Below are positions 12,615 to 16,844 of a DNA stretch of 16,844 nt, piece after piece. The position numbers and the translations under genes are program-made. Numbering within the stretch: position 1 is the stretch's first letter; the number at the start of each line of letters is the position of its first letter. This DNA comes from an uncultured Clostridium sp. (GTDB lineage: Bacteria; Bacillota; Clostridia; UBA1212; UBA1255), in the NCBI GenBank assembly GCA_900555605.1, contig USLW01000011.1:1-16844 (forward strand), given 5' to 3'. The notes beneath the pieces are model-generated. The model saw only the letters and a program-made list of their open reading frames with translations. It was not told the DNA's origin and did not search any database.

Positions 12615-14372
12615 ATGAAACGAGTATTACTTATGGTCTTCAGCATCATCCTTATCCTCGCGTGCATATTCGGCCTGTTCGCCTGCGTCGCCGGCGTTCG
12701 TGACGTGCTGAATATCAACGACTATAAGAGTGCTGACGCCGCCTTCGCAAGAGAGAATCTTGAAACGGCGCGGGCAGGCATTGCCCAGCTCAAAGAGAAC
12801 GAAGAGACCTACCTGACCGGTGTCGGAACCTACACCGACGGTCTCAGCCAGTACACAAAGGGTCTGAGCGACTATGCCGCAGGCAAGGCTACTCTCGCAG
12901 CAGGCGAGAAAACTCTTGCAGAGGGCTATGCAGCCTATGAAGCAGGCAAGAAGAAGCTCGCAGAGGGCCAGGCTACTATCGACGCCAACACTCAAGCTTA
13001 TAACGAAGGCAAGGAAAAGCTCGCGAAGATCGAGCCGCTGCTGCCCTATCTCAACCAGTACGTCCAGTTCCGCGACGGCACCATCGCAAAGCTGCCCGGC
13101 TTTGACAGCGCGCAGGTGTGGTTTGTTTCCGTTGTCCGTCCCATCGCGTCCAAGATGGGTCTGAACATTCCCGCAGATGTAACAGACTTCCCGGCATACA
13201 TCAACCAGATGGTCGCCGACGGCAAGGCTCAGCTCAAAGCCTATGAAGACGGCCTTGCGGAGCTCGAAGCCGGCAAGAAGCAGCTTGCAGAGGCCGAGAA
13301 GCAGCTCGCAGAAGGCGAGGCAAAGCTCGCGGCAGGCCGTCAGGATCTCGCAGCAGGCGCAAACAAGCTTGCTACGGCAAAGGGTCAGCTTGAAGACGGC
13401 AAGGCTCAGCTTTCCGTTTTCGAGCAGGGCGAGATCACCCTGGCAGAGGGCGCAAGATCACTTTTTGAAGGCATGCAGCCCTGCTTCAGCTTCTACGGCG
13501 GCGAGCAGACCGTTAAGTCCCTGCCTGAGTATCTGGCAATCGAGTTCGGCCTCGAGATCCCCGACAACCTCATCGTCAAGGAAGACGGCCGCGCACATGT
13601 AAACGAAGAGGCTTACGAGGCGTTCGGCGAGTACGTCATCTCCAACATGTATAAAGTAGACGAGAACGGCGCAGTCGTTGAGAAGAACGGCTACCCGATG
13701 CTCGACCTTAAAAAGTGCGAGATTCTCTGCGACAAGGCAGAGCAGTACCTGCAGGATCAGGAAGCCGACATCAAGAGCGAGGTTTATGTCCGTATCGGCA
13801 TGTACGTTGCTCTGGCAGTTGCAGCCGTCCTCGGCATCATCGCCGGTATCTTCGGCATCGTTGCGGCAGTCAACGGCAGCAAGCGCACCGGCAAGACCCT
13901 GAGCCTGATCGCAGCCATCATGGCGGTCGCAGTCCTCGTCACCGGCCTTGTCACCAAGTTCCACGATTATGTTTACACCATCCGTGTTGACTCGGCAGGC
14001 AATTATGTCGGCGAGACCGCGGCAAAGCTCGATTTTGTTCCCGTTCAGGAATACACCGGCTCGCTCCATCTGACCGCTATCTGCGTCCTGGCAGGAGCCG
14101 CGATCCTCGGTGTGATCTTCGCGTTCATCGCAAGCAAGGCAGCCAAGGATAAGGAAGCAGCCCTCGCAGCCGCAGCTGCAGAGGATAACGACGAAGACGT
14201 CGGCTACACTCCGGAAGCCTACGCCGCAGCTTACGCAGCAGCAGAAGCAGCCATAGCCGCTGCCGCTGCCGAAAAAGCAGCCGCAGCCTCCGCTCAGGCA
14301 GCAGACGAAACCGTCATCGAGGCAGAGCAGCCTGCTCCCGAAGCATCCGACGATGAGACCGTCAAGGAGTGA
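12615..14372 (+). CDS. Large membrane protein with glycine-heptad coiled-coil repeats and Ala-rich tail
   Basis: A 585-aa protein with an excellent GGGAGGA ribosome site. An N-terminal membrane helix (4-27) is followed by a predicted extracytoplasmic region with two coiled-coil blocks (66-138 and 202-280). In these a Gly recurs every seven residues (YAAGKATLAAGEKTLAEG; LAEGEAKLAAGRQDLAAG). A globular segment of about 65 residues separates them. Three more membrane helices follow (about 392-420, 428-447, 482-508), then a cytoplasmic tail of ~75 residues rich in Ala and Glu. The heptad-Gly repeats resemble the extracellular part of YhgE/Pip-like proteins, but the ABC-2-type membrane domain expected there is not evident. 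It may be a cell-envelope scaffold or export-associated protein; function unknown. It stands alone, between the hairpin cluster and the long palindrome. Confidence 0.85.
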   Translation: MKRVLLMVFSIILILACIFGLFACVAGVRDVLNINDYKSADAAFARENLETARAGIAQLKENEETYLTGVGTYTDGLSQYTKGLSDYAAGKATLAAGEKTLAEGYAAYEAGKKKLAEGQATIDANTQAYNEGKEKLAKIEPLLPYLNQYVQFRDGTIAKLPGFDSAQVWFVSVVRPIASKMGLNIPADVTDFPAYINQMVADGKAQLKAYEDGLAELEAGKKQLAEAEKQLAEGEAKLAAGRQDLAAGANKLATAKGQLEDGKAQLSVFEQGEITLAEGARSLFEGMQPCFSFYGGEQTVKSLPEYLAIEFGLEIPDNLIVKEDGRAHVNEEAYEAFGEYVISNMYKVDENGAVVEKNGYPMLDLKKCEILCDKAEQYLQDQEADIKSEVYVRIGMYVALAVAAVLGIIAGIFGIVAAVNGSKRTGKTLSLIAAIMAVAVLVTGLVTKFHDYVYTIRVDSAGNYVGETAAKLDFVPVQEYTGSLHLTAICVLAGAAILGVIFAFIASKAAKDKEAALAAAAAEDNDEDVGYTPEAYAAAYAAAEAAIAAAAAEKAAAASAQAADETVIEAEQPAPEASDDETVKE

Positions 14373-14399
14373 TTTTTAGAGGCGAATTTTTAGAGGCGA
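14372..14399 (+). repeat. Tandem 14-bp duplication after the membrane-protein stop
   Basis: ATTTTTAGAGGCGA occurs twice back to back (14372-14385 and 14386-14399), starting on the last base of the stop codon. Probably a slippage or insertion footprint. Confidence 0.7.
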
Positions 14400-14409
14400 A
14401 TTTAGGCTG

Positions 14410-14686
14410 TACCGATACGGTTATGTTAGCGCCCGGTTCGGGACAATGGTGAAAACCATAGTGTTTCGCGTAACGCAGGTGCGGTAATAAATTCCGCGCG
14501 CCCTATTAAAAACCTCAGCAAAAAATATAACTGCATCGTACTTTGTTGTAGTACGATGCAGTTATTGTTTTTGCTGAGGTTTTGAATCGGGCGCGCGGAA
14601 TTTATTACCGCACTTGCGTTACGCGAGGCAGCCATGGTTTCGTCGGCAACTTCGACACCGGGCCACCAGAGATATGCGTATCGGTA
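14410..14686. repeat. 277-bp nested imperfect palindrome (MITE-like element or structured RNA)
   Basis: The ends TACCGATACG (14410-14419) and CGTATCGGTA (14677-14686) are perfect inverted repeats. Moving inward, GCCCGGT pairs with ACCGGGC, AAACCAT (14453-14459) with ATGGTTT (14634-14640), and an 11-bp CGCGTAACGCA (14467-14477) with its complement (14615-14625). A 25-bp arm (14479-14503) pairs with 14589-14613, a 16-bp AAAACCTCAGCAAAAA arm with 14568-14583, and a 16-bp arm (14527-14542) with 14550-14565 closes a 7-nt loop. No coding capacity and no clear target-site duplication. Confidence 0.8.
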
Positions 14687-14713
14687 GGTGCGGTAAAGCG
14701 CCACTAAAAACCC

Positions 14714-14743
14714 TTGACAGGGGCGAGAAGTAGGGGTTATAGT
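14714..14743 (+). promoter_or_regulatory. Promoter of the PAP2 gene
   Basis: TTGACA (14714-14719), an 18-bp spacer and TATAGT (14738-14743). The start is near 14750, giving a leader of about 80 nt that contains the hairpin at 14770-14812. Confidence 0.6.
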
Positions 14744-14769
14744 TGCTGTACGGTCTCGAATCATACAGT

Positions 14770-14812
14770 TAAGCTGACGAGAGTCGAACACGTATCGGCT
14801 CTCGTCAGCTTA
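14770..14812 (+). promoter_or_regulatory. Leader hairpin of the PAP2 gene
   Basis: A perfect 14-bp stem, TAAGCTGACGAGAG (14770-14783) with CTCTCGTCAGCTTA (14799-14812), and a 15-nt loop containing CGTATCGG, the same 8-mer as the right end of the adjacent palindrome. No T tract follows; the ribosome site begins about 7 nt later. Confidence 0.6.
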
Positions 14813-14829
14813 CAGCTCAGGAGAAGTAT

Positions 14830-15492
14830 ATGCAAAAAACGACGATAATACATAAGTACGCCGTTGCGCCGCTGCTTGCGATCGCGGCAATGCACGCCGC
14901 GGTGTGGCTGGGCTCAAAAAACCTGGCAGATTTCTCTCGCGCGTTTGACGTGACGCTCGGGCTTGACGCGCTGATACCGCTGCGCCCCGAGTGGGTGGTC
15001 ATATATGTCGTAACGTTCCTGTTTTGGATGATGGGCCTTCTGTTCGCCGCGCGGCAGGATGAAGAGCTCTGTTTCCGCTTTGCCTCGGGCGTCATCATTG
15101 CCGAAATCATCTGCGGCGTGATATTCCTCGCGTTTCCCAGCTGCATCACGCGCCCCGAGCTTGCTGTCAGCGACTTCTTTACAGGGGTGCTGTCGCTTGT
15201 GTATTTTTTCGACACGCCGACGAACTGCTTCCCGTCGATGCACTGCCTGTTCGCCTATCTCGTGTTCCGCCAGTCGCTGAGCTCGCCCGGCGCAAAGCTG
15301 TGGTACAGGGTGTTCTGCGCCGTGTTTACGGTGCTCGTGTGCCTGTCAACGCTGTTTGTTAAGCAGCACGTCATCGCCGACGTTATCGGCGGCATATTCT
15401 TCGGCGAGCTGGCATTCGTTCTGGGACAAAAACTGCCCGTTTGGAAAATATTTATTAAAATCAATAAAAAACTCTTGCAATCCGCTCCATGA
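14830..15492 (+). CDS. PAP2-family membrane phosphatase
   Basis: A 220-aa membrane protein with about six hydrophobic segments. The PAP2 (type 2 phosphatidic acid phosphatase) motifs are visible: FPSMH (134-138) and VKQHVIADVIGG (177-188) with His180 and Asp184, the catalytic His and its partner. The family dephosphorylates lipid phosphates or pyrophosphates such as phosphatidate or undecaprenyl pyrophosphate at the membrane surface; the TPTNCFPSMH context resembles the inositolphosphotransferase-like branch. The first PAP2 motif (K-x6-RP) is not obvious, so the exact branch is uncertain. ATG at 14830 is preceded by AGGAGA about 6 nt upstream. It has its own promoter, just downstream of the long palindrome. 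Confidence 0.85.
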   Translation: MQKTTIIHKYAVAPLLAIAAMHAAVWLGSKNLADFSRAFDVTLGLDALIPLRPEWVVIYVVTFLFWMMGLLFAARQDEELCFRFASGVIIAEIICGVIFLAFPSCITRPELAVSDFFTGVLSLVYFFDTPTNCFPSMHCLFAYLVFRQSLSSPGAKLWYRVFCAVFTVLVCLSTLFVKQHVIADVIGGIFFGELAFVLGQKLPVWKIFIKINKKLLQSAP

Positions 15493-15503
15493 TATGGTTT
15501 AAT
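15475..15503 (+). promoter_or_regulatory. Possible promoter of the small secreted protein gene
   Basis: TTGCAA (15475-15480), a 17-bp spacer and TTTAAT (15498-15503), overlapping the end of the PAP2 gene. Moderate match; co-transcription with the PAP2 gene is also possible. Confidence 0.4.
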
Positions 15504-15565
15504 CTATATTATCAAGAGGAAAAAGTATAGTTTTAAACAAAAACCGCAAAAATGGAGGGAAAATT

Positions 15566-15985
15566 ATGACCAACACTCTTAAAAAGAATGCTGTTATGAT
15601 CCTTGCGGCGGCGCTGGCAGCGGTTCTGCTTCTGGCAGTCGTTTTTGCTCCCGTAAGCCTTGCCGACAACAGCACGGCAGACAGCAGTGTAGCATCCGCA
15701 GTCGAAAAGACCCACGCGACCGTTTCCGCAAAGCTCGGCGAGATCAAGGCGACCGTCGGTGAGAAGGTCGGCGTTGACGTCGATAAGCTCGAAAACCTTT
15801 GGAATTACGGCGATAAGGTCGAGGCCGGCGTTGAGAGCGCGACCGATGATTTCGTCGGCATGCTCGAGGATATCGGCCGGGCATACGACAAGGGCGACGT
15901 CGAGGGCATACTCAAGACCCCCAAGACCTTTGTTGACGGCCTCAAGGACTACCTCGGCAGCATCGCAGGCTCCGTAAAGCCCTGA
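15566..15985 (+). CDS. Small secreted or membrane-anchored protein, unknown function
   Basis: A 139-aa protein not recognised as any family. A positively charged start (MTNTLKKN) is followed by a hydrophobic stretch at about 9-33 ending FAPVSLADNS, with a plausible signal-peptidase site after SLA. The remaining ~105 residues are acidic and helix-prone (KLGEIKATVGEKVGVDVDKL) with no Cys. A GGAGGGAAAA ribosome site precedes ATG 15566. The gene ends at a strong terminator shared with the convergent thioesterase gene. The call as a real gene is well supported by ribosome site, signal and terminator; function is open. Confidence 0.8.
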   Translation: MTNTLKKNAVMILAAALAAVLLLAVVFAPVSLADNSTADSSVASAVEKTHATVSAKLGEIKATVGEKVGVDVDKLENLWNYGDKVEAGVESATDDFVGMLEDIGRAYDKGDVEGILKTPKTFVDGLKDYLGSIAGSVKP

Positions 15986-16019
15986 CAGGTTTCAAAAAGT
16001 CTTGATGTAAATTAATGCA

Positions 16020-16053
16020 AAAAAGAGTGCAGACAGTGTCTGCACTCTTTTTG
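16020..16053. terminator. Bidirectional terminator between convergent genes
   Basis: AAAAAGAGTGCAGA (16020-16033) pairs with TCTGCACTCTTTTT (16039-16052) around a 5-nt loop. A and T tracts on both sides serve the small secreted protein gene (+) and the thioesterase gene (-). Confidence 0.9.
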
Positions 16054-16063
16054 TTTCGTCAGC

Positions 16064-16456
16064 TTACTCCATTATATAGATCTCAAATGTTCCCTTGGCG
16101 GTGAGGGTACCGCTGTTGTCAAAAACGCTTGTCTCCACGACGTTTACCGTGCGACCGCGCTTTATTATGCGCGCTTCGCAGCGGAGCTTTTTGCCCTTGC
16201 CCGGGCGCATGAAATACAGATTGCCGCTGAGCGTTACGAATTTTCCGGCATACTGAGAAACAACGACTCCGGCGGCGATATCGCACATTGAATACACAAA
16301 GCCGCCGTGCGCCATGCCGAGGGGATTCATCGACTCGGGGCGAAGCTCAGCCTCGACTACAGCAAGCTCCGGCTCAATATCGGTAGCAAAAATATGATTA
16401 TATTTATTATATTCGCAGCGCGTATTGACTTTATTTATAAACCTCTGCTTGTCCAT
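16064..16456 (-). CDS. PaaI-family hotdog-fold thioesterase
   Basis: A 130-aa protein, typical length for a single hotdog domain. NPLGMAHGGFVYSMCDIAAG (44-63) carries the HGG and the acidic residue (Asp59) that match the catalytic region of E. coli PaaI (HGG, then D61). A KGKKLRCEARIIKRGRTVNVVETSVF strand pair follows, also typical. Members hydrolyse acyl- or aryl-CoA thioesters in the cytoplasm as tetramers; the substrate cannot be told. GGAGGA lies about 7 nt before ATG 16456. A perfect consensus promoter overlaps the end of the upstream Clp gene, so it can be transcribed independently. Confidence 0.9.
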   Translation of the reverse strand: MDKQRFINKVNTRCEYNKYNHIFATDIEPELAVVEAELRPESMNPLGMAHGGFVYSMCDIAAGVVVSQYAGKFVTLSGNLYFMRPGKGKKLRCEARIIKRGRTVNVVETSVFDNSGTLTAKGTFEIYIME

Positions 16457-16485
16457 AATTGTCCTCCGTAAAAATCATGGAAAGC

Positions 16486-16514
16486 ATTATAAACTAAACG
16501 CCGTGCTTTGTCAA
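16486..16514 (-). promoter_or_regulatory. Consensus sigma-A promoter of the thioesterase gene, inside the Clp gene end
   Basis: On the minus strand, TTGACA (16514-16509), a 17-bp spacer and TATAAT (16491-16486). All twelve bases match consensus. The -35 lies in the last codons of the Clp gene and the start is near 16479. Confidence 0.85.
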
Positions 16515-16844
16515 AATCAATTTGTTGCCGTCGATACGCGCCTGCACGGTGTCGCCGCGGCCAAGGCTGTCGGTAAGCATAAGCTCGGCGGCCTTGTCCT
16601 CGATCATGCTGCGTATCGTGCGGCGCAGCGGACGCGCGCCGTATTTCTCGTCGTAGCCGCGCTCGGCGAGAAAATCCACGACCTGATCGGGCACGGAAAG
16701 CGTCATGCCAAGCGCCTTGAAGCGCTCGGCCACCGTCAGCAGCATGCGCTCGGCGATGCTGCGTATCTCGGCGCGGCTGAGCCTGCGGAAAACGATCGTC
16801 TCGTCGATGCGGTTCAAAAATTCCGGACGGAACGTCTTTTTGAG
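16494..16844 (-). CDS. Clp ATPase (ClpB/ClpC-type, HSP100), C-terminal part (runs off right edge)
   Basis: The frame is open to the right edge, so only the last ~116 residues are seen. They begin LKKTFRPEFLNRIDETIVF, the conserved end of the second AAA+ module of class 1 Clp ATPases. GYDEKYGARPLRRTIRSMIED follows, carrying the sensor-2 Arg in GARPLRR, then the small D2 domain. These hexameric ATPases unfold proteins, either feeding ClpP (ClpC/ClpE/ClpA) or resolving aggregates (ClpB). The C-terminus alone, with a short tail ending LTKHGV, does not decide which. Walker motifs, N-domain and start lie outside the window. The stop is TAG at 16496-16494. Confidence 0.9.
   Translation of the reverse strand, partial: LKKTFRPEFLNRIDETIVFRRLSRAEIRSIAERMLLTVAERFKALGMTLSVPDQVVDFLAERGYDEKYGARPLRRTIRSMIEDKAAELMLTDSLGRGDTVQARIDGNKLILTKHGV

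Noticed and set aside
13458..14069. 203-aa minus-strand frame
   Set aside because: Antisense shadow of the Ala/Glu-rich membrane protein; its composition reflects codon bias.
14426..14791. 121-aa minus-strand frame across the palindrome
   Set aside because: It is encoded by the inverted repeat itself, with no ribosome site or family features.

Overview
The window looks like a chromosomal segment of a low-to-moderate GC Firmicute, probably a gut-type Clostridia. This rests on near-consensus TTGACA/TATAAT promoters with 16-18 bp spacers, strong AGGAGG-type ribosome binding sites, two well-supported TTG starts, U-tailed hairpin terminators and the gene families present. No rRNA, intact tRNA or CRISPR array was found.

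Left block (1-3770): a compact amino-acid/opine-type catabolic locus. On the minus strand a 360-aa opine (octopine/nopaline-family) dehydrogenase is followed 60 nt later by the start of a CyuA/YhaM-type [4Fe-4S] cysteine desulfidase/serine dehydratase-like gene that runs off the left edge. Upstream lies a minus-strand XRE-cupin regulator, and divergent from it a YkvI-like membrane transporter. Each of the three transcription units has its own good promoter. The opine dehydrogenase and the transporter share a TATAGTGGAC motif just downstream of their predicted starts. The opine dehydrogenase also has a ~200-nt leader with competing base-paired structures.

Scar region (3770-5200): no intact gene. 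It holds three TTTGGGGCAAAT direct repeats, several terminator hairpins, a tRNA-3'-end-like stretch, the zinc-ribbon/coiled-coil C-terminal remnant of a large serine recombinase (with an in-frame TAG), and a tandem pair of 16-bp repeats.

Central operon (5198-12076, minus strand): promoter, dhaK-like, dhaL-like, divergent alanine-racemase-fold enzyme, TRAP binding protein, TRAP small permease, TRAP large permease, AraC regulator, terminator. The order suggests uptake of a carboxylate or hydroxy/amino acid by the TRAP system, PLP-dependent conversion, and phosphorylation of a keto or aldo intermediate by the split Dha-type kinase, with AraC sensing the substrate. The racemase lacks two residues expected of alanine racemases. 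The kinase lacks a conserved Lys and no DhaM is present, so the substrate is probably not alanine or plain dihydroxyacetone. This is the best candidate for an undescribed pathway.

Right block (12077-16844): an intergenic region packed with long hairpins; a 585-aa membrane protein with glycine-heptad coiled-coil repeats; a ~277-bp nested imperfect palindrome (MITE-like or a structured RNA); a PAP2-family membrane phosphatase; a small secreted or anchored protein; then, convergent with it, a PaaI-type hotdog thioesterase and the C-terminal end of a Clp ATPase cut by the right edge.
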